From positions 1-64,000 of the forward strand of contig CAJFSY010000009.1 of the NCBI GenBank assembly GCA_904419785.1: 64,000 nucleotides of DNA. The letters run 5' to 3'. A program made the position numbers and the translations under genes. Of this stretch, positions 18,100 to 25,589 are shown piece after piece; the first letter of the stretch is position 1, and each line of letters opens with the position of its first letter. The notes under the pieces were generated by a model that was not told the DNA's origin, did not search any database, and was given only the letters and a program-made list of their open reading frames with translations. This stretch comes from an uncultured Neglectibacter sp. (lineage in GTDB: Bacteria; Bacillota; Clostridia; Oscillospirales; Acutalibacteraceae).

Positions 18100-19386
18100 T
18101 TAAAAGTGGAGGGACATATGAAGAATGATATCCTCTCCGGCGCCGGAAAGAGAAAGCTTGCCGCTGTAGCGTTCCACGATCTCTTGAGCACTTTCTAAAC
18201 CGTGAAAATCTTCTTGGATGGCAGGTTCTTCATCAAAAAGCCATTCCAAAATTTCAGAAAGATTTTTCCCTTTCCAAGAAAAAACAGGCTGCTGGGGAAG
18301 TTCTCCGGAATAGACCGCTTCCAGGGTGAGGGAATCCTCAGCGGGGGAAGCGGTGAAGCGCACACGTTTTTCCCCTTGATAAGCCGCGGCGTCCACGCAA
18401 GCCCGGGTGAGCAGTTCGTTGACCAGCACACACAGTTCCACGGTGGAAAGGGGCGTGTCTCCGGTGACGGCGTTGCTTTCAAAGGAGATGCCGTGTTGTG
18501 CCGCGAAAGCGGCTTTTGTGGCGATCACCGCGTTGAGGTAAGGATTTTCATTATAGGTTGCCAGCAAGGGAAGCGCATTCCCGTTTTTCTTGAAGAGGGA
18601 CACATACCGGGGGATCATTTCCCCATTGCCGTCCTGCAACATGACGTTTACCGTATCCAAAGCGTATTCCCCGGCTTTCCGGGCGGCTTTGGCTTCTTGT
18701 ACGGCAGCGAGGATGTCCGAGAATTCTCCGGCTTTCATATCCAGCATGCCGTTTCGGGCAATTTCTTCCACCGCTTGCTGGCGGAACTTTCCGGCCTGAT
18801 AGACGGATCGGAACGCGAAAACCACCGCAATAAGCAAAAGGGTGGCCAGCAAAAGCCGCTCTGCCGGAACGTGAACCCGGAACAGGAAATCAGTCCGCCC
18901 ATTGCCCACGCCACACACAGCAAGCTGGACGATGTACATGCCCACAAGGAACGCGGACGGACCACGGTCGCTGAAATGGTGAAAAGGCCGGTACAGGCAG
19001 AGCCCTAACAAAGCGGCCAGCAAAAGCTGGGAGACCAGCGTGAACAAACCGGCGAATACTCCCGCTGTGGAAAAGGGCATGATCCCCAACACTGTGGGGA
19101 GAAAAGCTTCTAAATAAAAGTGGCAGGAAAGAGTTAAAAGCACTAAGTAAAACTTTTGCAGAAGGTTGTTTTTCGATAAAAGCAGGGAAGCGGCGAAAAG
19201 CACTAAGCTCCCTGCGGCAACTGCCCATGAAGGACCCAGCAGCCGGGAAAAAATCCATCCAATCCCCAGAGAAACAAGATAAGCCGCCCCATAACTGGCC
19301 ACTGTGGCCCAAAGGCGGAAGCGGTCCTCCAGCAGCGCCAGATAGAACCCTGCTGCGCACAGCAGCACGATGGCAAGATCCGTCAT
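18100..19386 (-). CDS. GHKL-type membrane sensor, probably catalytically degenerate
   Basis: About 428 residues. The first ~200 contain six or more hydrophobic helices; the rest resembles AgrC/5TMR GHKL kinases (YNENPYLNAVIATKAAF, PLSTVELCVLVNELLTRACV). In active relatives the last motif reads NLLDNAIEA; here the ATP-binding DNA is replaced by TRA. The usual RHDxxHH phospho-acceptor box is replaced by LDMKAGEFSDI, and the G-box region is FHGLESAQEIVERYSG. It therefore probably cannot autophosphorylate. No response regulator gene is near. The start is uncertain: a TTG lies at 19407 and ATGs at 19401 and 19386; I chose 19386, with GGGGA upstream. Confidence 0.65.
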   Translation of the reverse strand: MTDLAIVLLCAAGFYLALLEDRFRLWATVASYGAAYLVSLGIGWIFSRLLGPSWAVAAGSLVLFAASLLLSKNNLLQKFYLVLLTLSCHFYLEAFLPTVLGIMPFSTAGVFAGLFTLVSQLLLAALLGLCLYRPFHHFSDRGPSAFLVGMYIVQLAVCGVGNGRTDFLFRVHVPAERLLLATLLLIAVVFAFRSVYQAGKFRQQAVEEIARNGMLDMKAGEFSDILAAVQEAKAARKAGEYALDTVNVMLQDGNGEMIPRYVSLFKKNGNALPLLATYNENPYLNAVIATKAAFAAQHGISFESNAVTGDTPLSTVELCVLVNELLTRACVDAAAYQGEKRVRFTASPAEDSLTLEAVYSGELPQQPVFSWKGKNLSEILEWLFDEEPAIQEDFHGLESAQEIVERYSGKLSLSGAGEDIILHMSLHF

Positions 19387-19580
19387 AGTGAGCATCCCCA
19401 TTTTCAAATTAATTTGTCCCAGTTGACAAACGCGCTATTCCGGCAGTTTCGCGTTTTTCCCCGTTCAGGATGATATGGGCCGAAAGCGCAGGTACATTAT
19501 AACATAAGATATTACAGGAAACAATTTCTTTTTTCGACAATGCGCCCAGTGGAATCCCCTCTGGAGGAGGGTGAAATTCA

Positions 19581-19609
19581 TTGACAGCCGGGATTGTGTA
19601 TTGTAAGAT
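19581..19609 (+). promoter_or_regulatory. Promoter of the DUF4097 gene
   Basis: Consensus TTGACA and TAAGAT with exactly 17 bp between them, about 57 bp upstream of the start codon. Confidence 0.6.
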
Positions 19610-19665
19610 ACTATATATAAGAACACGCTTGCAAGAACGCCGGGATGAAAAAGGGGAGAAAACAA

Positions 19666-20652
19666 ATGAAAAAACGCTGGTTTTTTACTGGGGCGGCGGC
19701 CCTGCTGGCGGTCTTTTTTCTGAGTTGTGTGCTGGCAGTGGGAGGCTCTACCGGATGGTTCGGTCTGGAAGAACTTATTTCCGATAAGCCAACAGACTGG
19801 CAGTATGATTATCAAACTACCTGGGATCTGTCGGCCAGTTCGGTAGATGGGTTGGAGATTACGTGGAGCGACGGCCCGGTGTATGTGCGTCCTTGCGAAG
19901 GGGATTTGATCACTGTAACAGAATATGCTGACCGTCCGCTGGAAGAAGATGAGCGCTTGGCCCTTTCTTCTGCGGGCGGCGCGCTGAAGATACGCTGGGA
20001 CCATGGATTGCTGCCTCTCGGCGTTTTTGAAAATTTGGAAAAACGGCTGGTTGTGGAAGTTCCCCAAACGGTTGCAAGCCAGATGGAAGAACTGAAATGT
20101 GTCAGCGTGGCAGGGGAAATCTATGTGGACGGCGTGACCGCTCAAGAGATCGACGTCACTTCCGCCGCAGGGGATTTGTATCTTTCATCCGTATATGGGG
20201 AAAAAGCCAAAGTTTTTACAGTTTCGGGAAATATCCAGTGGAACGTGGGCAATGTGGAGAGCCTTTCGGCGGCGACTTCTTCCGGGTATTTGCAGATTCG
20301 TCAGGTGCAGGCGGAAGAATGCGCTCTTTCCAATGTTACAGGCGGTTTGGATTTCCTGGGTTCGGGGAATGTTTTTTCTGTGGACAATATTTCCGGGCCT
20401 GTGCGGATGGAACTTTCCATTTGCCCGGAAGAAGGCGAGTTCCGTTCTGTTTCTGGGGGGATTTCTCTGACCTTGCCGGAAAATGACGGTTTCCAAGCGG
20501 AGTATTCCAGTGTTTCGGGCAGTTTTGATTCGGATTTCCCAGGAAAAGGGGAGCATGGAAGCCTGCTTTATGGAAAGGGTCGCGCGCAGCTGCGTTTTAC
20601 TACTACATCTGGAAATATGGCGATTCGTAAAGGCGGCGCAAGCAAGGGATAA
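19666..20652 (+). CDS. DUF4097-family membrane-anchored beta-solenoid protein
   Basis: A 328-residue protein with one N-terminal membrane segment (WFFTGAAALLAVFFLSCVLAV) and a repetitive beta-strand body of the DUF4097 'putative adhesin' type. Rungs repeat the pattern S-(V/A)-S/A-G-(D/E/N) (SVAGEIYVDGV, SAAGDLYLSSV, TVSGNIQWNV, SVSGGISLTL, TTSGNMAIRK). It probably projects outside the membrane. The start is the second ATG, 8 bp after AAGGGGAG. Related proteins are often regulated by PadR/anti-sigma systems, but none is adjacent. The ADP-ribosylglycohydrolase gene begins 72 bp downstream in the same direction. Confidence 0.75.
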   Translation: MKKRWFFTGAAALLAVFFLSCVLAVGGSTGWFGLEELISDKPTDWQYDYQTTWDLSASSVDGLEITWSDGPVYVRPCEGDLITVTEYADRPLEEDERLALSSAGGALKIRWDHGLLPLGVFENLEKRLVVEVPQTVASQMEELKCVSVAGEIYVDGVTAQEIDVTSAAGDLYLSSVYGEKAKVFTVSGNIQWNVGNVESLSAATSSGYLQIRQVQAEECALSNVTGGLDFLGSGNVFSVDNISGPVRMELSICPEEGEFRSVSGGISLTLPENDGFQAEYSSVSGSFDSDFPGKGEHGSLLYGKGRAQLRFTTTSGNMAIRKGGASKG

Positions 20653-20724
20653 ACGCTCGGCTTCTGGGCGCAAAATGGGAAATGCCGGGCTTTGGCCCGC
20701 CGGCTGTTGGAAGGAGGGCGCTGT

Positions 20725-21591
20725 ATGTACGGTGCGATTTTGGGTGATATCGCGGGTTCCAGGTTCGAGTTTAGCCGCCCGCAGAATTTTGATTGGAAAA
20801 CTACTGACTTTTTCGGCGGTATGAGTACGTATACCGACGACACGGTCTTGACAGTGGCAACCAAATACGCGGTGCTGACCAATACACCTTATGCAAAAGC
20901 TTACAGCCTGTTCGGAAAAAAATATGACCGGGTAGGCTATGGGACCATGTTCAAAAACTGGCTCAATGCTTCTTCTCAAAAAGGGTATAACAGTTATGGC
21001 AACGGCTCAGCCATGCGTGTCAGCTATATCGGATGGCATTATACCACTTTGGAAGAAGTGGAAGAACAGGCAGTGCTCAGTTCTATTGTAACTCATAACC
21101 ATCCGGAAGGCGTGCGTGCGGCCATGGCTACGGCGGGCTGTGTGTTTCTTGCCCGGACCGGTTCCAGCAAAAAGGATATTTCTCAGTATTTACGCAAAAA
21201 ATATGGCTATCACCTTGTAAGGCCTTTATGGTTTTACAGGCCTTTTGGCCATTTTGACGACACGGCTATGGGCACCATGCCGTTAGCGGTGCGATGTTTT
21301 TTGGAATCGGAAGACTGGGAAAGCTGTATTCGGAACGTATTCAGCGTAAAATGCGACACAGATACGGTTGCCTGCATCGCAGGGGGGATCGCAGATGCTT
21401 ACTACGGCGGTACGGGTTTGGAAGAGGAAGCGCTTTTGAAGCGCTTTTTGATAAAGCCCAATAATCGGGGCGAGTTTGACACGTTTCTTTTTGAGTGGGC
21501 CACCAAAACTCCGGAACAGGCCCAGAAAGAGCGGGAAGAAAAATTGAAAAGGGAGAGAGAAGAGAAAGAAAAGGGAGGCATCTTCTTATGA
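20725..21591 (+). CDS. ADP-ribosylglycohydrolase (DraG/ARH-like)
   Basis: A 288-residue enzyme expected to remove ADP-ribose from proteins or hydrolyse ADP-ribosyl compounds using two Mg2+ ions. Metal-ligand motifs are MYGAILGDIAGSRFE at the N-terminus, STYTDDTVLT and CDTDTVACIAGGIADAYYG; GNGSAMRV is the substrate-loop signature. AAGGAGG sits 7 bp before the chosen ATG. The last ~30 residues are a charged Glu/Lys/Arg tail not needed by the family. Its stop overlaps the next start (ATGA at 21588-21591), so the two proteins are made together. This coupling suggests the downstream protein is its partner or counter-enzyme. Confidence 0.9.
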   Translation: MYGAILGDIAGSRFEFSRPQNFDWKTTDFFGGMSTYTDDTVLTVATKYAVLTNTPYAKAYSLFGKKYDRVGYGTMFKNWLNASSQKGYNSYGNGSAMRVSYIGWHYTTLEEVEEQAVLSSIVTHNHPEGVRAAMATAGCVFLARTGSSKKDISQYLRKKYGYHLVRPLWFYRPFGHFDDTAMGTMPLAVRCFLESEDWESCIRNVFSVKCDTDTVACIAGGIADAYYGGTGLEEEALLKRFLIKPNNRGEFDTFLFEWATKTPEQAQKEREEKLKREREEKEKGGIFL

Positions 21592-22094
21592 TAGTGATCA
21601 CATACCAGTCCAAGCTGGTGCTGCGAGTGCTTAAATCCGGAGAGACCTACCGGGCAAAGCCCAATCTTTCGCTGCGTGGGGAATATGACGCTATGATCGA
21701 TCTGCTGGGTTTGAAATGCGAATGCCCTATTTTCGGGGTGTTGAAGGGCAAAAAGCAGAATACCGGAGGCAAGGTATCGGGTTCGGTGAGGCTGGTTTTG
21801 GATGTGCCGGATGAATACATCCATCTGACGGAATACGCGGTGTGGGCGGACTTCCTTTATGCGTTCCAGTTCGCCAAACCGGGAAATTATAAATCTCTCA
21901 GGCCGGATTGTGAAGAGCTCACGGTCCGGCGTTATAACGAAATTTTAGAGGATTTGCAAGAACAGCGCAAGCCTTCTCAGTATGAGTGCCCTCAAGTCGT
22001 GTTGGAGAAGATTGATCCTTCATGGCTGCGGAACTATCATGTGGTGGGCAAAGGGGAAGGATTTTTCCGGCGCTTGTTTTTCAGAAAGGGCTGA
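21588..22094 (+). CDS. Unknown protein coupled to the ADP-ribosylglycohydrolase (DUF3841-like)
   Basis: A 168-residue soluble protein. The N-terminus MIVITYQSKLVLRVLKSGET followed by YDAMIDLLGLKCECPIFGVL resembles the layout of DUF3841 proteins (short beta-strand, helix, 'G-x-Y-x-A', then YDxM); I am only moderately sure of this. The opening also recalls ADP-ribosyltransferase folds such as DarT (a T-x-x-x-x-L-x-x-I-L-x-x-G pattern), but no catalytic Glu or Arg can be assigned. The start overlaps the hydrolase stop by 4 bp. Possible roles are an ADP-ribosyltransferase reversed by the hydrolase, or a substrate or adaptor. No function is claimed. Confidence 0.6.
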   Translation: MIVITYQSKLVLRVLKSGETYRAKPNLSLRGEYDAMIDLLGLKCECPIFGVLKGKKQNTGGKVSGSVRLVLDVPDEYIHLTEYAVWADFLYAFQFAKPGNYKSLRPDCEELTVRRYNEILEDLQEQRKPSQYECPQVVLEKIDPSWLRNYHVVGKGEGFFRRLFFRKG

Positions 22095-22123
22095 TTGGCC
22101 CGCAGATAAAGGAGTGGTTGATT

Positions 22124-23632
22124 ATGATGGTGGGAAAGTATATTTTGTCCATTGATCAGGGAACGACCAGTTCCAGGGCTGTGCTGTTCGATTCTTTTGG
22201 CGGGATAGCTGGCATGGGCCAGCGGGAGTTCCCGCAGATCTATCCTCAGCCCGGCTATGTAGAGCATGACGCGGTGCAGATTTTGCAGACAACGCTGTAC
22301 GCCATGCGCCAGGCTGTGGAGAAGGTCGGGGTCCACGCCAGGGATATTGCCGCCATCAGCATTACCAACCAGCGGGAGACCACTGTGGCGTGGGACGCGG
22401 TAACAGGCATCCCGGTGTGCAACGCCATCGTTTGGCAGTGCCGGCGCACTGCTCCCGAATGTGAACGGCTGCGTTCCAGCGGCATGGAGGACTACATCCG
22501 GGATACTACGGGCCTGATCATCGACCCCTATTTTTCCGGCACAAAAATGAAGTGGATTCTGGAAAACGTCCCCGCGGCCCAGGAACTGGCCGGTAAAGGA
22601 CGGCTGCGCTTTGGCACTATCGATACTTGGCTGGTGTATTCCCTGACGGACGGAGCCTCTTATGTCACGGATGTGACCAACGCTTCCCGCACCATGTTGT
22701 TCGACATCCATAAACTTCGCTGGGATGAGACACTTTTAAAAGAGCTGGGCATTCCCCAAAGCGCCTTGCCCCGGGTGGCGGAATCCGGAGAGATCGTGGG
22801 CGTATGCAGCCCCGATGTGCTGGGCGAGGAAATCCCCATCGCGGGCATGGCGGGAGACCAGCACGCGGCCTTGTTCGGCCAGTGCTGTTTCCAGGAGGGT
22901 ATGGCGAAAAATACATATGGCACAGGCTGCTTTGTGCTGATGAACACAGGCAATAAGCCGGTGGCTTCTAAAGCGGGCCTTTTGACCACAGTGGCTTGGA
23001 AAATAAATGGCCGTGTCACTTACGCATTGGAAGGAAGCGCCTTCAACGCCGGGTCGGCAATCCAATGGCTGCGGGATGAACTGGAACTCATCAAGACTCC
23101 CCAAGAAGCGGACCAGCTGGCAGAGACTGTGGAGGACGCCGGCGGCGTCAGCTTTGTGCCGGCGTTTACCGGATTGGGCGCCCCTTATTGGGATATGTAC
23201 GCCCGGGGCGCGCTTCTGGGCGTTACCCGCGGCACTACCCGGGCTCATTTGTGCCGGGCTGTATTGGAAAGCATTGCCTTGGAAAGCTGCGATTTGGTGA
23301 AAGCTATGGTGCGTGAAAGCGGCGTAGCCATCCCCGAACTCCGGGTGGACGGCGGGGCGTCCCGCAGCAAATTCCTGATGCAGTATCAAGCGGACATCCT
23401 GAATGCCAAGGTGTGCCGTCCCCAGTGCTTGGAGACCACCGCTTTAGGGTCCGCCATGATGGCCGGCTTGACAGTAGGGGTGTGGGACGGCTTAGAAGAG
23501 CTTTCCTCTTTGTGGCGTGAAAACGCGCGGTTTGCCCCGGACTATCCGGAAGAGCGCCGCCAGAAGGATTTGGAACGCTGGCACGAAGGAGTCCGCCGCA
23601 GCATGGGATGGGCTCAGTCGGAAGATGCTTGA
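22124..23632 (+). CDS. glpK: Glycerol kinase
   Basis: A 502-residue FGGY kinase phosphorylating glycerol to glycerol-3-phosphate in the cytoplasm. Signatures are ILSIDQGTTSSRAVLFD at the N-terminus, ISITNQRETTVAWD, the FGGY motif region AGMAGDQHAALFGQ, and the glycerol kinase C-terminal block ELRVDGGASRSKFLMQYQAD. AAAGGAG precedes the ATG by 9 bp. It begins 29 bp after the DUF3841-like gene and so may share its transcript. No glpF or glpD is nearby. Confidence 0.97.
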   Translation: MMVGKYILSIDQGTTSSRAVLFDSFGGIAGMGQREFPQIYPQPGYVEHDAVQILQTTLYAMRQAVEKVGVHARDIAAISITNQRETTVAWDAVTGIPVCNAIVWQCRRTAPECERLRSSGMEDYIRDTTGLIIDPYFSGTKMKWILENVPAAQELAGKGRLRFGTIDTWLVYSLTDGASYVTDVTNASRTMLFDIHKLRWDETLLKELGIPQSALPRVAESGEIVGVCSPDVLGEEIPIAGMAGDQHAALFGQCCFQEGMAKNTYGTGCFVLMNTGNKPVASKAGLLTTVAWKINGRVTYALEGSAFNAGSAIQWLRDELELIKTPQEADQLAETVEDAGGVSFVPAFTGLGAPYWDMYARGALLGVTRGTTRAHLCRAVLESIALESCDLVKAMVRESGVAIPELRVDGGASRSKFLMQYQADILNAKVCRPQCLETTALGSAMMAGLTVGVWDGLEELSSLWRENARFAPDYPEERRQKDLERWHEGVRRSMGWAQSEDA

Positions 23633-23666
23633 AAAACATTATACACTTTTATCGTAATGGGCCTGC

Positions 23667-23696
23667 TTGACAAGGTGGGGTTTATTATGATATAGT
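23667..23696 (+). promoter_or_regulatory. Promoter of hisHF
   Basis: Consensus TTGACA and TATAGT separated by 18 bp, 30 bp upstream of hisH. The short leader shows no T-box, so histidine control by that route is not evident. Confidence 0.65.
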
Positions 23697-23726
23697 TGCT
23701 TTATCGTATTAGCGAGGTGAAGCAAA

Positions 23727-24347
23727 ATGATAGCTATCGTGGACTATGGAGCTGGGAATCTGCAAAGTGTGGAAAAGGCGCTAAAACATATCGGGTGCGA
23801 GTGCGCTGTGACAGGGGACCCCCAGGTCCTTTTATCTGCGGAAGCGGCAGTCTTGCCAGGTGTTGGCTCTTTTGGCGACGCTATGAATCAGCTTCGGTCT
23901 CGTGGGTTTGAAAAAGCTATCTGCGATTTTGTGAACAGTGGACGTCCGTTTTTGGGTATTTGCCTGGGTTTGCAAATCCTTTTTGAAGAAAGCCAGGAAT
24001 CGCCGGGGGTCCGGGGATTGGGGCTTTTAAAGGGAAAGGTGCTGAGGCTGCCCAAAGAAAGCGGCTTAAAGATTCCCCATATTGGATGGAACTCTTTAGA
24101 GGTTAAACCGGGAGAGCCTCTTTTTCAGGGGCTCCCGGCGGAGCCTTATGTATATTTTGTGCACTCTTATTATCTTCGGGCCGAAGAGGATGTGGTAACA
24201 GCCACCGCCCAGTATGGCACCGAGATTCATGCAGCGGTGCGGAAAAAGAATCTGATGGCCTGCCAGTTCCACCCGGAAAAAAGCGGCCAGGTGGGCCTTG
24301 CGATCTTACGGAATTTTGTGGCCACGCTGGAGAGGAAGGAGGACTAG
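23727..24347 (+). CDS. hisH: Imidazole glycerol phosphate synthase, glutaminase subunit
   Basis: A 206-residue class I glutamine amidotransferase. It hydrolyses glutamine and passes ammonia to HisF in histidine and purine-linked AICAR synthesis. The catalytic triad is Cys79 (LGICLGLQ), His182 and Glu184 (QFHPEKSG). The oxyanion region [10 protein letters not shown] is intact. hisF follows after 3 bp. The rest of the histidine pathway is not in the window, so the genes are scattered in this genome or the pair is an isolated unit. Confidence 0.96.
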   Translation: MIAIVDYGAGNLQSVEKALKHIGCECAVTGDPQVLLSAEAAVLPGVGSFGDAMNQLRSRGFEKAICDFVNSGRPFLGICLGLQILFEESQESPGVRGLGLLKGKVLRLPKESGLKIPHIGWNSLEVKPGEPLFQGLPAEPYVYFVHSYYLRAEEDVVTATAQYGTEIHAAVRKKNLMACQFHPEKSGQVGLAILRNFVATLERKED

Positions 24348-24350
24348 CTC

Positions 24351-25112
24351 ATGTACGCGAAACGGATTATCCCCTGTTTGGATTTGAATAACGGAAGGGT
24401 GGTAAAGGGCACCAATTTCGTGGGACTGCGAGACGCGGGGGACCCGGTTGAAGCCGCAGTGGAATATGACCGGCAAGGCGCTGATGAGCTGGTGCTTTTG
24501 GATATCACCGCGTCTTCGGATGACAGGGACATCATGGTGGATATCGTCACGCGGGTGGCGGAAAGCATTTTTATTCCTTTCACGGTGGGGGGCGGTATCC
24601 GCACAGTGGAAGATTTTACCCGAATCCTCCGGGCGGGGGCGGACAAAGTGTCGGTCAATTCGGCAGCTCTGCGCAATCCCTCTATCATTCAGGAGGCTGC
24701 GTATAAGTTTGGAAGTCAATGCGTTGTAGTGGCTATGGACGCCAAACGCCGGGCAGACGGCGGCTGGACGCTGTACCTGAACGGGGGCAGAGTTGATACC
24801 GGGCGGGACGCTGTGGAATGGGCCCGGGAAGTGGAACGTTTGGGGGCAGGGGAAATCCTGCTGACCAGTATGGATTGTGACGGTACGAAATCTGGCTATG
24901 ATTTAGACTTGACCCGTGCTGTTTCAGAGGCGGTATCCATTCCGGTGATCGCTTCCGGCGGAGCGGGGACTATGGAACACTTTTATGAGGCGTTTACCCA
25001 GGGCAAAGCGGACGCGGTGCTGGCGGCGTCGTTGTTCCACTTTCGCGAGGTGGCTATCCCCGAATTAAAAAGCTATCTGGCGGGGAAAGGGATCCCTGTG
25101 CGGAAGGCCTAA
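24351..25112 (+). CDS. hisF: Imidazole glycerol phosphate synthase, cyclase subunit
   Basis: A 253-residue (beta/alpha)8 barrel that forms imidazole glycerol phosphate and AICAR from PRFAR and ammonia. The general acid/base residues Asp11 ([15 protein letters not shown]) and Asp130 ([10 protein letters not shown]) are present, as are the phosphate-binding loops (FTVGGGIR and [11 protein letters not shown]). The length matches the family. AGGAAGGAGG lies in the hisH 3' end just before the start. It forms the synthase heterodimer with the product of hisH. Confidence 0.97.
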   Translation: MYAKRIIPCLDLNNGRVVKGTNFVGLRDAGDPVEAAVEYDRQGADELVLLDITASSDDRDIMVDIVTRVAESIFIPFTVGGGIRTVEDFTRILRAGADKVSVNSAALRNPSIIQEAAYKFGSQCVVVAMDAKRRADGGWTLYLNGGRVDTGRDAVEWAREVERLGAGEILLTSMDCDGTKSGYDLDLTRAVSEAVSIPVIASGGAGTMEHFYEAFTQGKADAVLAASLFHFREVAIPELKSYLAGKGIPVRKA

Positions 25113-25208
25113 AAAGCCGCCACGGAAAAGCTAAAACGGCCTGGAGATTCAAGCTGTATTGCGTAAAAATCGGAAAAAATAAAAAATTGAAAAAATTTGA
25201 AAAAGGTA

Positions 25209-25236
25209 TTGACTTTCCAGGAAAGTTTGTTATAAT
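25209..25236 (+). promoter_or_regulatory. Promoter of the tRNA genes
   Basis: TTGACT and consensus TATAAT with a 16-bp spacer, 35 bp upstream of tRNA-Gln. Confidence 0.75.
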
Positions 25237-25270
25237 AGATACTGCTGTTCGACCTGAGCAGCGAAAATAA

Positions 25271-25344
25271 AGCGGTATTGTGTAAGGGTAGCACAGCAGA
25301 CTCTGACTCTGTTTGTCTGGGTTCAAATCCTGGTACCGCTGCCA
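25271..25344 (+). tRNA. tRNA-Gln(CTG)
   Basis: The cloverleaf folds with acceptor AGCGGTA / TACCGCT, anticodon stem GCAGA / TCTGT around loop CTCTGAC (anticodon CTG), T arm CTGGG TTCAAAT CCTGG, discriminator G and encoded CCA. The minor CTG isoacceptor reads CAG codons. Confidence 0.95.
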
Positions 25345-25374
25345 AAGCCTCGGTTTTATATCCGAGGCTTTTTT
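25345..25374 (+). terminator. Terminator-like hairpin between the two tRNA genes
   Basis: Stem AAGCCTCGG / CCGAGGCTT with a TTTTTT tail, directly after the CCA of tRNA-Gln and one base before tRNA-Pro. tRNA-Pro therefore depends on read-through or on a promoter I cannot see. Confidence 0.75.
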
Positions 25375-25375
25375 A

Positions 25376-25452
25376 CGAGGTGTGGCTCAGTTTGGTAGAG
25401 CGCTACGTTCGGGACGTAGAAGTCGCAGGTTCAAATCCTGTCACCTCGACCA
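25376..25452 (+). tRNA. tRNA-Pro(CGG), integration target
   Basis: The cloverleaf folds with acceptor CGAGGTG / CACCTCG, anticodon stem CTACG / CGTAG around TTCGGGA (anticodon CGG), discriminator A and encoded CCA. The T loop and 3' acceptor half form one copy of the 23-bp repeat that recurs at 33557-33579, so the integrative element restored the tRNA sequence on insertion. Confidence 0.96.
25430..25452 (+). repeat. attL core repeat
   Basis: 23-bp direct repeat beginning TTCAAATCC and ending CCTCGACCA, inside the 3' end of tRNA-Pro. It is identical to 33557-33579. Confidence 0.93.
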
Positions 25453-25460
25453 CAGTACAA

Positions 25461-25508
25461 CCTCCAGAAAATGGCGGTCTAGAGCCATTCTCCGGGGGCT
25501 TTTCTTTT
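25461..25508 (+). terminator. Element-supplied terminator for tRNA-Pro
   Basis: Stem CCTCCAGAAAATGGC / GCCATTCTCCGGGGG with one mismatch and wobbles, then CTTTTCTTTT. It lies within the element immediately after the tRNA and replaces the host terminator now displaced to 33581. Confidence 0.7.
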
Positions 25509-25521
25509 GCCTTTTTGGTGT

Positions 25522-25543
25522 TTTGGTCTTTATTTGGTCTTTA
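25522..25543 (+). repeat. Tandem 11-bp repeat at left end (candidate integrase arm sites)
   Basis: Two adjacent copies of TTTGGTCTTTA. Related copies occur near the right end at 33418, 33429 and 33448 in the same orientation. Confidence 0.7.
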
Positions 25544-25557
25544 TGGGTATAAAAATC

Positions 25558-25588
25558 GGGGCTTTCCAGTGGTGGAAGGCCCCTTTTC
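25558..25588. terminator. Hairpin at the end of the integrase gene
   Basis: Stem GGGGCTTTCC / GGAAGGCCCC. A T-run follows on the plus strand, and the weaker GATTTTTAT follows on the minus strand, where it could end int transcription. Confidence 0.6.
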
Positions 25589-25589
25589 T

